A stretch of 64,000 bases of DNA from Sipunculus nudus (taxonomy: Eukaryota; Annelida; Sipuncula; Golfingiida; Sipunculidae). Positions 1 to 13,500 of the stretch are shown here, piece after piece. A program made the translations under genes and the position numbers. The stretch spans positions 73,095,642-73,159,641 of the forward strand of contig CM049306.1 of NCBI GenBank assembly GCA_026874595.1. The letters are read 5' to 3'. Positions within the stretch are counted from its first letter, which is position 1. Each line of letters starts with the position of its first letter. Below the pieces are notes generated by a model that saw only the letters and a list, made by a program, of their open reading frames with translations, did no database searches and was not told the DNA's origin.

Positions 1-118
1 ATAGAACAGTGGGAACAGCATTCACCAACTCAGTATTTTAACTGTTGAAGATAGAGAATATTTGTATTGCAGCATTTAACTATCTTCAATTTAGATTAGT
101 TATCAGTTAATAGATAAG

Positions 119-1140
119 CTTTTTTAGCGAACCTGTGAGCTTATGTGATGGTGCGGCGTCGTCCAACGTGCGTCGTGCGTCATGCGTCGTCTGTACGTTA
201 ACCATAGCTATCTCAAAAACAGCAGGAGCTAGCATCACCAAATTTTTTGCAAATAATCAGCCATCCAAAAAACTTTATCAGATTTTATTTTTTTTCTTAC
301 TGCTTTTTCTTAGATTTTATAGGGAAAAAGCTAAAAAAGCTTTAAAAATCTTCTTCCCGGAAATTGTCCAGCCTAATTGTCCTATATTTTACAGAAATGA
401 TCCCTGGAACAATCTCTCAAGTTTGTTCGAATGGTTCCAGTTCAGAGATTTTTTGCCATGTAACAGGGAGGTTGAACTTTGTCATCTGTCCAAAAAAGCA
501 TATTAAAATTAAAATCTCAGAAACGGCTGGAGCTATCATCACCAAATTTTATGCCAATGTTGGTCACATAGGTCATATCTGAAATTGAGGTATTGGTGAC
601 GCCACCTGCATCGGCCTTTTTTGTACGGGGTCATCAGTGCCTGTATCACACTGAGGGCTACAAAAAACTTCTTCTCTGAAACCATATGGCCAAAATGTTT
701 AATATCGCACAGAAATGATCCTAGGGTAGTGTTTTCTGAAGTTTGTTCAAATGGTCTCAGTTCAGTGACTTTTGCTGAATTTAGTCACATGCAATAACAG
801 CCCATTTTAGCTAAGTGGCTACAAAGATGTTCTTCTCAAAAACCACTGGGCCAATTTCTTAAATCTCACACATTAATTATCCTCAGATGTTGATAATTCA
901 AGTTTGTTCAAGTGGTTTTAGTTCAATGCTTTTTGGCTGAGTTACGGGAAGCTGAACTTAGCCAGTTTGCTGTATCTTCCTATATGAGTTATAAACCTGC
1001 GAAACGTTTTTTCGACTGTTGCCACTTAAGTCAGTTTGTTAAATATTTTACAAGAATAATCCCTACAATAATTCTTATAATAATTGTCATTAATGGTTCC
1101 ACATGAATGATTTTTGGCTGAATTATGGAGATTGAATTGA
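119..1140 (+). repeat. Repeat with AGCGAACCTG head and ~160-bp degenerate monomers
   Basis: Begins TTTTTAGCGAACCTGTGAGC, then GTCGTC-rich sequence. AAGTTTGTTCRAATGGT recurs near 419, 740 and 898, spaced by multiples of about 160 bp. The frames at 135-506, 364-582 and 912-1106 lie in it and look non-coding. From 1,140 to 1,580 I see only AT-rich sequence. Confidence 0.6.
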
Positions 1141-1580
1141 GTCATTTTACCATATATGTTAGCTGTGTGATGCTGTTACATCTAGCCTGGCACCAGTTTA
1201 TCAGCATCTATTACATCATGCCACTAGACATTTAGATTTCAGGTTATCTTTAGTTAATATTAACATGAAAGTTTTTTTAAAAGCTTTTAAAAAATTAGAT
1301 TTATGATTTAAGTTTTTCATCATACCAGGCAATGGGATATTCATGGATATTCAGCTCTCTGTGGCTATATAAATACAACTGTACATGGATTAGAAATTAT
1401 TGGTATCCATACGTAACTTAATTCAAGAATTTGCAATCAATGAGATATATCTGTATTTTAATTTTGCATTCAGTTTGCATCTGTAATAATTTTACCTGTA
1501 TGCCTGATTTTCTTTTTTTTTTTTTTATAAAAGATCAGCTGTAAATCATTTTGTATTAGGAAAATTAATTTCAAAGTTAT

Positions 1581-2500
1581 TATCCCCTCGCAACAAAGTT
1601 GCGAAGGGGATATAGTAAGGCCTCTGTTTGTGCGTCTGTTCGTCCTTCCGTCTGTCCGTCCGGATTTGGCTTGTGGATCAATTTCAAGCCAAACCGTTTG
1701 ACCAAAACCTTCCATCTTGCACATATGGCTCACCCACCCATAGATGAAGAACCCTATTGATTTGAGGTCATGGGGTCAAAGGTTATGGCCACAGGGCCCA
1801 CTTCTTGAAAAACCTTGTTGACCCATTTAAAGCCAAACCGTTTGATCAAAACCTTTCATCTTGCACATATGGCTCACCCATCCATAGATGAAGACCCTTA
1901 TCGATTTTGAGGTCAGGAGGTCAAAGATCACAGCCACAGGGCCCACTTCTTGAAAAAGATTGTGGATCCATTTAAAACCAAACCGTTTGACCAAAACCTT
2001 TCACCTGCACATATGTCTCACCCACCAACGGATGAAGACCCCTTTTGATTTTGAGGTCATGGGGTCACGGCCACAGGGCCCACTTCTTGAAAAAAACTGT
2101 GGACCCATTTAAAGCCAAACAGTTTGACCAAAACCTTTCATCTTGCATATATGGCTCACCCACCCATGGATGAAGACCCCTATGGATTCTGAGTTCATGG
2201 GATCAAAGGTCATGGCCACAGGGCCCACTTCTTGAAAAAGATTGTGGACCCATTTAAAAGCCAAACTGTTTGATCAAAAACTTTCATCTTCCACATATGG
2301 CTCACCATTCCATAGAAGAAGACCCCTTTCGATTTTGAGGTTGCAGGGTCAAAGGTCACGGCCACAGTGCCCACTTCTTGAAAAAGCTTGTGGACCCATT
2401 TTAGGCCAAACTGTTTGACCAACACCTGTCAGTGTCATCTTGTTCACATTGCCCACCTACCTATGGATGAAGAACCCTATTTAGTTTGAGGTCACAGGAG
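1581..2500 (+). repeat. Hairpin-headed repeat with five ~143-bp monomers
   Basis: Starts with a near-perfect palindrome: TATCCCCTCGCAAC, AAA, GTTGCGAAGGGGATA. A TCCGTCTGTCCGTCC run follows, then monomers with CCGTTTGACCAAAACCTT, ATGGCTCACCCA, GAGGTCATGGGGTCAAAGG and CCCACTTCTTGAAAAA. The last motif recurs near 1801, 1946, 2084, 2229 and 2371. The minus-strand frames here are artefacts of the repeat. Confidence 0.85.
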
Positions 2501-2699
2501 CAAAAGTCAAGTCCAGAGAGCTGCCCTCCTCATTTTCCCACTGTGTAATACACCCATTCTAATTATGCCCCATGTGAGGGGATGCTTCGCTTTGCAGTGT
2601 TCTTGTTTCAAGTAGGGACCACTTTTGTGTACAGATGGCAGCACTTGGTTTACCATTGGCAGATTGCCAGTGCCTTGATGTTGGCCATTAGCCAAGATG

Positions 2700-3010
2700 A
2701 TGTCAGCTCTATAAATAGTTTTGGCACAGTTCCTGGATTCGAAGAAGTGCAGCCAGGTATAGGTCAAGAGTTCACTCAGTGCAGTAGCTGCATTCTATTT
2801 ATAGCTTTGGCAGACTGCTCACTGCATCAGATTTGGCACCAAAGTTCTGCCTGGATCTATTTATAGCTTTGGCAGACTGTGTCAGATTATGCAACAGGTC
2901 AAGAGTTTTCTCAGTGCAGCCAAGTACAGGTCAAAAGTTCACTCAGTCTAGCCAGGTGCAGGTCAAGAGTTCACTCAGTGCAGTAGCTTGAGGCAGCAAT
3001 TTGTCACAGT
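2700..3010 (+). repeat. Irregular short repeats
   Basis: GGTCAAGAGTTCACTCAGTG recurs around 2762, 2950 and 2974 with variants at 2898 and 2927, and TATTTATAGCTTTGGCAGAC at 2798 and 2860. No coding signal; 2,500-2,700 shows nothing clear. Confidence 0.65.
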
Positions 3011-3099
3011 TCACTCGTAGGCAACTGCCTTACTCACCCAAGCCTCGTCAGCCAAGTGCATCAAACTCTGGGGAAGTTTCATGTATTGGCCTGATATTT

Positions 3100-4310
3100 T
3101 GACCTGTCTATGTGTCTTTGATGGTATACTCATTTACAAGACAGGTGGTGCCACCTACATTGACTTTTGCAGTGTATGCGCCTGCTTATTTCTACAGAGG
3201 AATTTGATACATCAGCATAAAATTGGGCATGTTTATACATATCGGTTAGCTTTATAGTGTACAAGACTGGTGGCACCACCTACAATAATTTTTGCACAGT
3301 GAATGGCCCTGCTTATTTCACAGGAGGGGTTTGACATATCAGTCTGACATTGGGCATATGTATATATCTCTTTGTTGTATACAAGACTGGTGGTGCCAGC
3401 TACAATCATTGTATCCGCCAAAAACAGAGTTTTGTGGATACTGTGTTTTCAGTCGGACTCCACTGCCGCCGCGACCGCCACTGCCGCATAGGTTTCCCGA
3501 GAACTCCTCCGGGCAGAATTTTTTTAAATACGGAATTATGATCGGGTCACATGCCTCATTTTTGGTTGATCTCTGACCTTTCCTCTCTGCCCAGCGTCCA
3601 TTTGTGCGTCTGATTCCAAACATAAACCTACATATCTCGGGAACCGTTTGACCGATCAGGCTAAAAATTTTGTACAAATGTACCACTTGGATAGCTTTAT
3701 AACATACACTAAAAATGGTGGCGCCACCTGCAACCATTTTAGCACAGCATCCATTTGTTCATCTGCCTTGAGATAAAATTACTCGCATCTCGGCAGTGGT
3801 TTGACTTATCCGGCCGAAATTTTGCAGGTTTATACATCCTTGACAGCTTTCTGGATTTTAATGCAGGTGGCGCCACCAACATTTATGTATACACAGCAGA
3901 CATTCAGGCTTATGTCTCAGGACTGGTTTGACATATCCCCCTGAAATTTTGCATGTGTATAGATCTCACATAGCTCTTAATCATGCACAAAATTTGTTGC
4001 GCCACCTGCCACCATTTTTGCACAGCGTCCTTCTGTTTGTCTGCTGTGGGATAAAATCATTCATATACAAGTAGTGGTTTGAATTATCTGGCTAAAATTT
4101 TGCAGGTTTATATATCTTGGATGCTTTCTGGATTTTGTGGTAGTTGGCGCAACCTACATACACATTTCAGCTGCAGACATCCAGGCTATAATGCAACACA
4201 CCTCACTCTATTTCCTCTTGCCACTTAATCCATGCCTCACTTCACCCGTCCCACTCTGATTTTGGCGGATACACGTAGTTGCTTGTTGACTACTCGTATT
4301 CTAGTTTTTG
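3100..4310 (+). repeat. GGTGGCGCCACC-type monomeric repeat
   Basis: Successive units carry GGTGGCGCCACCTGCAACCA, TTTTGCACAGCGTCC and GAAATTTTGCAGGTTTATAC at roughly 180-300 bp intervals. The right end is CATGCCTCACTTCACCCGTC and GGATACACGTAGTTGCTTGT. A close relative lies at 55,715-56,295, with partial copies at 22,800-22,930, 23,260-23,515 and 29,640-29,870. From 4,310 to 5,150 I see nothing recognisable. Confidence 0.8.
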
Positions 4311-5149
4311 TGTTGTGTGCACCCATGCCAGAATTTCAGCAGTGATGTTTGTTCAGATGTTTCTTGTTCTAAGTGTTTAGTACTTGCATTGTTCATATAC
4401 ATGTTACACATGTCCTTGAAAAGAAATGGTCCAGCATTGATGCATTATACCTGGTGTAATCTCATTGCACAGGTTTGCATTAGGCTTGTAGGCCTTGTTT
4501 AAGTTATTAACTCCAAAGTGAAACCTCCACCATGTTTGTTACCCCCTGAAATAAAATTTTAAATCCAATTTCACGCATGTTCACCTCTATTTTTGAGACT
4601 GCCAAATGACAGCAATCATATCATTTTCTCAGCTGTGGATTTTCTGCTATTGAAAATACAGTAATGGTATCACAAACCTCTCCCTAGCCCCATGTTAGGG
4701 AACGATGTCATGCTGCTCACCCAAATGAGCATCAAGACTAATAAATTAATTTTGTTCACTTATAAATGAGAAAAGCTGGTATTTAATTATGCATGTATAT
4801 ATTAAATATTACACATGGAATTTTGATATTCAGAACAGAAAATTATCTCATTTAAGTTGAAAATTTTGATATTGAGCCAAGTGGATGTCTCAGAACTGAC
4901 ACATATTCTAATCTGTGATTAATTATGGTAGTTGGTTTAGATGAAGTTCAAATGTGAACTTGCATGCTTGAAGAACAGATGAAACCAAAGAAGCACATTA
5001 CATTTGTTCTGTAGCTTTTTTGATCACTAAAATATTTTAAATGATCTTGTTCATTATGTGTTTTGTGCCCTGCAAAATGGTGTATCTGGAATAAATGTTT
5101 ACTGTATATTCTGATTTAAGATGTTAAAATCAAGCTAGCCTAAGATTAG

Positions 5150-5433
5150 ATAAGGATTCTGATCTGGTAAGGTCCAGTTTAAAATCAGTCCACCACAGGA
5201 TTGTAAACTTGACTAGCCTAGATTAAAATTGATCTTGGCCAGCCCAGATTAAAATCAGTCAGCCACAGGATTGTAAACTTAACCAGCCCAAACAGATCAA
5301 AATTTTAATCTGGGCTGGCCCAGTTTAAAACTAGTCTGTCCCAGATTAGAATTTTGATCTGGGCCGGTCCGAATCAAAATTTTGATCTGGGCTGAACCAG
5401 TCTTAAATTGGGCCAGATTCTAATTTGGGCCTC

Positions 5434-5437
<4 letters not shown>
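5150..5437. repeat. Degenerate palindromic repeats before Tudor exon A
   Basis: Blocks such as GATCTGGGCTGGCCCAG and the palindrome ATCAAAATTTTGAT recur many times, partly inverted; AATCAGTCCACCACAGGATT and AATCAGTCAGCCACAGGATT repeat 5' of them. The stretch ends at a TA microsatellite, ~100 bp before the first exon. Confidence 0.7.

Positions 5438-5483
<46 letters not shown>
5438..5483. repeat. (TA)n microsatellite
   Basis: About 22 uninterrupted TA repeats, followed by GTATGTATGTA, in the intron or leader just before exon A. Confidence 0.95.
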
Positions 5484-5486
<3 letters not shown>

Positions 5487-5537
5487 GTATGTATGTATGT
5501 AGATGTATATTGATAGACCTGTATATGTATGTTATAG

Positions 5538-5676
5538 GCTGAAGCCGTGGCAGCAGACATCCTTGTTGAAGAAAAGTCATCATTTTTGAAAAAGTACACA
5601 ATGGCTGCCCAGAGACTAGAGGAGCTGGACAATCTCCTGTTCCAGATCTGTGTAGCTCTGCCAGACCCTGATGCAG
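5538..5676 (+). CDS. Tudor gene exon A: N-terminal helical segment
   Basis: The exon follows an acceptor ending TTATAG and ends at GCAG|GTAAGT. It is 139 nt, reads from phase 0 and leaves one base. The 46 residues are rich in Glu, Lys, Leu and Ala (motif RLEELDNLLFQIC) and look helical, possibly coiled coil. An ATG at 5601 in a fair context (ACAATGG) could be the translation start, but the frame is open from the exon's first base and the helical pattern continues upstream of it, so an internal exon is slightly more likely. The acceptor's pyrimidine tract is weak, which is why start and extent are less certain than for the later exons. Confidence 0.7.
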
Positions 5677-7465
5677 GTAAGTCTTACTGACAGTTTGTTT
5701 TATCATTGTATCCCCAGACAAAGTCGGGATACTGTGGTTTACGCATGCTGGCATCATGACTCTTTAACCACTTCACTTGTACTTTAACTGGTTAGCTTTA
5801 AAAAAAAACCATCAGGTTTATGTATAGGTCTTTGAGAGGTTGGCCAGTTTATGGCCAGTTAACTTGAATTTTGTTGGTTTTATGATATAATGACGAATGG
5901 TTTGTTTGATAGATGATGGACAGAGGGATTCAACAAGCAGTGATGAGGAAAACACTCCAGAAAAACAGAGCCACGATAGAGACATACACAAAATCGTAGA
6001 CTGTCAGGGAAGTGGTTCAAAGGAGCAGTCACAAGCGTCTACAGCAGATACTGACAAAGAACACAGCAACTGTGCCCAAAGAAAGTCCTCAAATGAAATA
6101 TCATTTTCAGTGACTGACTCCAAAGATACTAAGTGCCAAGATATAGATCAATTTAAGTCAGAATCACCAGTTAGTGACAGTATCCCAGTGATCTTCAATA
6201 AAGAGGAAGACCATTATCAAAAAGACAAAGCTACAAATATTGACAGGAATGCGGTTGACAAGGATGCCAAACATGCCAAACAAATGTGCTCAGATACTGA
6301 CCAGCTACCAGATAAAACTGTAAAATGTGACAGCTGGAAACAAACTAGTCAGAAAATTGCCAAACCTGCAGATACTAATAGTACCAATATATCTGAAAGA
6401 CTAAGTCCAGACGCTGAAAGGTTTGCGTCAAGAAGGTACTCTGGGTCCATCAATAGCCCTAGTTCACAGACTGAACCACAGAGGGCAGCACCTGATGATC
6501 TGGTTTTATCAGTTCTTAAGTTTGATGAGCAGGTACTTATTGAGGTTATTGTCACCCATGTGGACAGCCCTTCTCTGTTTTGGTTACAGCCAAGACTAAA
6601 AGACATACAGACAATGGTGGAAAAAATGCAGTAAGTGGCAACTTAAAAAAATATATATTTTTTTGTTATAATGGGGTGTAAAGAACATATAAATGACAGG
6701 TGTAGATTAGTATATATGTAAGAGCATTTCAATGAGAAACTGCAAGTATGTTTGCAGTTTCACGTTAATAACAGCTTTCCCCTGTGGATAATATGTAGAT
6801 TTTTTTGTGTCTAGCTTAGTGGTTATTTATTATCTTCATGACAACTTTAAATTATATTAAATGACCAGAAACAGTGGTCCTTGTGGCAGGGTGGTCATTA
6901 GGTAGATTTCATTGCAATATTTTACACAAGGATTACTTACTTGTCAAAGTGGTGAAGTTTTCTAAAGCCACTCGCATTTTATTATATGCATACATCATAC
7001 ATAACTGCACTTTCAATATTTTGGGAATCATGCATTTAATTTTGCCAGACTTACACTTGACTTATTTTCTGAACAGAGTACACTACAGTACAAGACCACC
7101 TGAGCCACTGTTTACATCATTAAAGCTAGGGGCAGTGGTGTGTTGTCAGTACCAGGTGGACGATGACTGGTATAGGGCAAGGGTCATCAGGATATTCTCA
7201 ACCTCCGACCCCAGGTCACAAGGTCAGTACACTACAGGTATTTCAAAATGTTTATCAGAAAGCAGCTGTACTTGTAAATCATATAAGTTAATTTTTTTGT
7301 CTTCTTTTCATAGCCAAAGCGATCATGTTAGCGGATGGTCTTGATAGAGGTAGGTTTTTATGATGATTTACTTTAGTCCAGGACAGAAAAACAGTGATCA
7401 TCTTAGCAGGGGTGGTCCTCATTGGGAGGTGGTCATAAGGCAAGGTTTCACTCTGTATGTTTGTA

Positions 7466-7501
<36 letters not shown>

Positions 7502-10500
7502 GGTTGCCATTTTATTCACGAGGGTTTCAAATTTACAATATTTGGTAAAAGGGAATTATTTTGAAATTAAAACTTTTATGAACAGGAGGACCCATGTTCA
7601 AAGGCAATTTGAAAAGTAAAAATTTGACCTTATGAATAAAAAAATATATTGTGTATGTACAAAGATTTATATTTTATATGATATCAGATATTTCCAGTTG
7701 TCTGCAAAATCTTTCTGTCAACAAAAAACAATTAACTTCTCAAATATTTGTTCTGTGTAGGAAGCGTTAGGTAAATGAGCAGGTGGGTTATAAGTTGTAA
7801 GTTGTTTTGAACATTTAGGAATATCAGCATATACATTAATATTTAATCTAAGATTTTCACCTGTTATTAGGAAATGCCAGTACCTTGAACTTTGATGAAC
7901 TCTTGGTGTCATTCTGTACTGTAGAGGTTGCTGTGACTGACAAGACAGTGGTGGATGTTCTATATATTGACTATGGTAACCAGGAGAGAACAACAGTTGA
8001 TAAACTTCAGCCACTTCATCAGCTTTTTACTGCATACCCTGTGTATGCTTTTCCATGTGCATTGGCTAAGGTAAATCTCTATCAAAAGAAGTTGTGAAAT
8101 ATTAGGCAAAAAAAAAATAAAAGGTATGGTTGTCAGGCACTTTTTTTTCAGACTGTGGGCGGGCAATTTTTTTTTTTTTACCTTTTTTTGTATGTTTTGA
8201 TAACAAATTTTGCCTTACAATCATATCATATTTATCATATAAGAGCATAGAGGTTCAACCACACCAAGAGCTGCACAGCACCACACTGTGCAGCTAAAAT
8301 GCAGTACATGCAGATACAATAGCACAGGGGCCTTGGTAGTCAAGGGGTAAAATTCTCGGCTGACAACCCAGGTTCCTTCCCAGATGTGGCCATGAGAGCG
8401 GGTTGTAGCTGTCTGTCCAAGGTCTGCAGCTTTCTCCAGGTTCTCCAGTTTCCTTCACCTCTACAGACTACCAAATGCCCAATCTAAGCAATGGACACTG
8501 CTGCAATTAGTTAAAATAACTGTTTATACAATCTATTTAAAATAAATAAGTTGACTATTGACTATCCTCAAATTCATTTACAACAGCTGATCATATAACC
8601 TAACCCCAGACAAACAGGACAGACAAGAGTTTCTCACATAACCTTAGATCACACTTAAGTATTGAAATAATAATATCAGTCTTTAATTTTTTCTTTGTAC
8701 AGCACATCTATATATATACATTCCATTAATCAAAAGAGCCTGGTAGTTTTACCCATGGGGAGAAGATAATCAGAAAGGGCAGATCATATATAAAATGTTA
8801 CTTTTACACTTTACCAGTAACATCAGACTAATCCTGTTTCATATTTTGCAGGTTGGTCCGCCTGATAACAAGGCAGCTTGGCCACCAGAAATCTGCATTT
8901 CTTTGGGAGAAATGTTGATCTCCAAAGGCAACATGTACGCATCTCTCAGCAAAATTAGACACTGCCCTCTTGTGTTCACTGAGCTTTACTTGCCAACACC
9001 AGAAATGAGTGTGGAAAAACTTCAGAAACTTGGACCAGTGGAAAGCATCCTTTTTAACATTGGCAAAGTGCTCATCCAGCAAAAGTCTGCCACTGAGCTT
9101 CCAAATGACACTATAGCATCCGCTTTTGGTTTGGGTCAAATCAAAATCGGTTTACCTGATAGCAACCTGGAGCTCGGCATGCCAGCGTTTGACTTGTCTG
9201 CCCCAGGTAGCATGCAACTTTGGGTGTTAAACGACATGGATGTATGTAATGCGCAAAGTCCAGCAATTACTTCACTTATGAATGTATCCTGTAATTCACC
9301 TCCGTATAATGCACAGCCACAGAGAAAAGATGTTACCCCAGAAACAGATGAAAGAGCAAAGGGCATGGTGTCAACTGCAGAGTCTGAATTGGAGAGTCTA
9401 CAAAGCGACGATAAACATGAAACATTGTTGGAGTCACACCCAGCACAAGAAGGGATAAGTTCATGTCATGATGAGACATTAAAGAAACAGGCCCCTTCAG
9501 GTCCTCAAGCAGCTTCACTTTATGAAGAAACAGTGAGAGATAAAACAGCTTGCAGCACTGACAGAGGAACTCAGCATGAGGATTTGTCTTCATGTGCTGT
9601 GCAGCATATCAAAGATGAATCACAAAACACTGATAAGTCAGCCAGTGTTAGCAGTAACAAGGATGAGGAGAAAGAAGCATCTACATCACAGCCGTCTTTA
9701 AATATAACAAATACACAAAATGAGAACAAAGTGGAACCACCTGAAGTAAAACCAGAGTGTACAGCCTCCGAAACTGACGTTAACCTGGTCCCCATGGCTG
9801 CTGGTGTGACACACAACCAGGCCAGTAATGAAGGGTCTAAGGGTAGCACTCAGATTGCATCCGTTTCAGACCAGGATGATGGAAAAACTGCACCATCAGC
9901 AAGTTCTGTGTCAGTGAATGAAGAGCTGGAGGAGGGTCATGGTAGCCATGATTCGTCTGATAGTCCCAGACTGGTGTCAGTAGAGGAGACTGTCTCTGAC
10001 AAAGGTGATACAGGTTACAGCTCGGTCAAAGAAAATGCAGATGAGAAGGAGGAGGGGAGTACAGTTTGTACAGCATCACTTGAAGAAAAGGAAGCTGATC
10101 TTGCTGAATCAGCATCAGAAAAAATCACCCAGAGCACCACAAGCACTGACACAATGACCCAGCCTGATCTATCATCAACCTCTGATGAACTTGCTGATGA
10201 ATATTTTGAACTGATGCTGGACAAAGAGATGGCCCAGGCTGCAGGCATTGCTCAGTCTGGAACAGACGTTACAACAGCTAGTGTAAATGAAGCTGCAGGA
10301 GACAGGGTGTGTGAGTCTGAGGAGACAGCCAGTGTTAATTCTAGACTGTCTTCTGTATCTAAAGACACAGATAAGAGACAAACACAGGACAGTGTCTCTG
10401 AAGCCTCGAGTAAAAGTAGTAGCCAGTTACAGGAGAAACTCAGAAACATTGGTCTACCAGACAAAATACCGGAAAAATGTCAGAATAAATTTGATTCCTG

Positions 10501-13500
10501 GATCACAGACCAGTTAGATACCAGCACAGAAGCAGAGAGCACAGCAGAAGTCCCTGAGATCAAGTGTGAGTCGATTCCTGAGCCAGCAACTCCATCAGCT
10601 GCTGATGAGCAGACTCTTCCTCAGTCAGCAAAGCACAATGATGAGACTGGTTCACCCAACCCAGCTGAAGAGGTGACCAATAAACCTGAAGGTGCTGATG
10701 GTTCAGGGTCCTCGAGGGTCATACCTCAGGTCTTTGTTACACTGGATGATGAATGCGGTTTCAGTTTCTTGATCTCTTATGTTGATTCTCCAGGAAAGTT
10801 CTACGTCCATTTAGTGTCAGAGGAATCACAACAGACTATTGATACTTTAATGAAAAATATCAACTGTTACTTTCAAGATCTCAGCCGAAGTAAGCGCCAA
10901 AAGCTGTCAAAAGAGTACAAACCGTCCTACAGAGACATCTGTTGTGCAAAGTACAAAGAAGACGACAAAATCTACCGAGCTGAAATACTTTGTATACATT
11001 ATGACGAGCAAGACCGATCAAAAGAACAACGTGCAAAGTCCAGTAAATGTAGTCAGGTGAAAGTGCTGTATGTAGACTTCGGTAATGTAGACTGGATATC
11101 ACCTAGATGGGTGTACCCACTGCCCCAACAGTTCAGGGATTTACCAAGGCAGGCTATTTGCTGTTCCCTTGCAAACATTGAACCAGTAATTGTGGATGGT
11201 GACAGCGATTCCTCAGACGACTGGGGTGACAAGGCAACCAAAGCCTTTGTTGATATGACTGGGTTTGAGAAGAAGCTGTTTGGCATGTGTGTCGGATCTA
11301 AACCAGGACAAACTGTTAGGTTTGTATGAAGTTTAAATACTTCTCATGTGTACTAGAAATATTTAAGGGCATCTCGAAATTGTATGTGTCTTTTAACATT
11401 TTTGAAACAGCTAATCTAAATAATGTACAACTGATTGTGAGTGAATGTAGATGAAACCTCATCATCTCAAAATTGAAGTACTTCTTGGTACCTTGCCATT
11501 GGTAATGAGTGAAGCAAATGATGTGCCAAAACCAAACAGCAGGATCAGTTTAATGTCTTAGTATTGTATGGACTTGACCATTATTGAGAATAAGAGTTTA
11601 CATTGGCATGAATTTGAAATACAACATAAACATTACATTACGATTGGGATAAGGTGAAAACCTTTTTAGAGTACTTAATTGATCTTTCTCAGCTTTAAAT
11701 GTATATATATATGGGTGAAAGGACTACCTGGAATTCTGATAAGCCTATTTAGAATGAGGTCATGATTTGTAATATGAGAGTTCATTTGACCCTGAATAGG
11801 GCCATATAAGTGAAAATCACAGAAAATATTAGATGTCTCAAGAAAAGGTGGGTGGAATGTTCTGAAAGTCCGGCTGACAGAAAATGTCTGGGTAGCTTTG
11901 TCATGTAGAAAAGAGTGTGGTTGTCACCAACACTCATTTAATCTTTGTTTCATTTGTCAACCCCTCACTGGTACTAAACAGCATGAGAGCAGAATAACTA
12001 ACTTAAAATGTGGTATATTTCTTTGAAAATTGGTGTGTTATTTAAAATAATATGGTTCAGAACCTCATGTTGGATAATTTATACTTTGAAAAAGACTTGA
12101 ATTCTGGCAATATATGCTTTAGAAGGAGGGGGGTCCTTTTTCAAAGGAAGCATGATCAATATCTGGGGATAAAACAACATCTCTGGTGCCAGACATTTCT
12201 TTTTGTAAAAAAATATGATTTTGTTACCCCATATTTTCAAATGTTATTTCTAGGTAAAATATGTGTGATTTTGTGAAGGTCTTCATAATGTTCATTTTAA
12301 TGGAGGAAATGTTTTGTCCCCCCTACTGAATTGTAGATAATGTCAGTTGAGGGGATACATATTTATGAATTTTCCTGTACATACATGTGTAGAATCTTAT
12401 TTTAGTGGTACTTATGAGAACCCATTGTCACTCCTGGTTTATGACACATCTGGGGAGGAAGATGTGTTTATCAATGAACAGCTTATAAAACAAGACATGG
12501 CTGCAGCAGTCCTGCCTCCCAATGATGATCAGAACAAGGGGCACCAAGGTAAGCAAGGACATATATTTTCTTTCTAAATGCAACAATTGGAATTTTTCAT
12601 TTTTGATGAAAGTAACCATGCAACAGTTGGTCCAGATGCATCATCTCTAACATGAACCAAGGGCGAATATGGAAGATATAACCCCTGTTTATTGCGTATG
12701 TAACAGAAAAATATGATTTGATTTATAAACAGTAAATTCACAAAAAAAAACAAAACTGAATGTTTATTTTGTGCTTATTATCAATTAACAATACTTCAAA
12801 TAACAGCTGACATTTACCAATAATTGACATAATGACCTTTGAGTCATTTAAAATAATAGTTAAATATATATATGTTGTATAAGGTATTATAAAACTTAGG
12901 GTCCCCTCTTAACCCAAATAATATTAGGATAAAATTGACAGTATACAGTAGAAGCCTGCCTTGTGACCACCCCACAATTGCAACCACCCAAACCATTATT
13001 ACCACTCTTCTCGGTCCTTAATATATGATATAAGTAACTTAGAATTTCACAAATACAACCACTTTGGGAAGTCCCCAAGGTGGTTGTAATTGTGGGGTTC
13101 CACTTTAGAGTGATATAAATCACTGATGGACAATATATATTCATTTCTTACTTGCAGTGATTAAATCTGAGAGCAAGGAAGATGATGATGTTTTGGATGC
13201 GGAGGAGGAGGAGATGACCATGGATAATTGGGATCCAATGGCAGATGATTATCTCTCCCTTCGCAACTCTTACCTCGTCAACACTGATGATCCAGGGGTT
13301 GCCTCTGTTGGGATATGTGAGTACTGTCAGATTAAGCGGTAGAATGTAGCCTGGTGATTAAACCACTGTCATGTAGTGACATTTAAACAAAATATTTTAC
13401 AAAAGAATAAGGCCACATCAAAAATATACGTTGTATGAAATAGCTTAGCTTATTTTTATGTCCCTGCCCTTCCATAAAAGATCTGTCCATCCATCTAAAA

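Noticed and set aside
1470-2425. Minus-strand frames containing TDGRTNRRTNRG or KWVHKLFQEVG
   Set aside because: Translations of the TCCGTC run and the 143-bp monomers; the same peptides recur at 62.7-63.0 kb because the repeat does.
5374-5757. Minus-strand frame with an Ile-Tyr run
   Set aside because: It is the TA microsatellite plus antisense of Tudor exon A.
6874-7344. 156-residue frame as an independent gene
   Set aside because: Only 7,077-7,222 is coding-like (Tudor strand motifs with matching splice phases); the rest is intron read-through.
9136-10464. Several minus-strand frames of 68-92 residues within Tudor exon F
   Set aside because: Antisense shadows of the Ser/Glu-rich coding sequence, with no features of their own.
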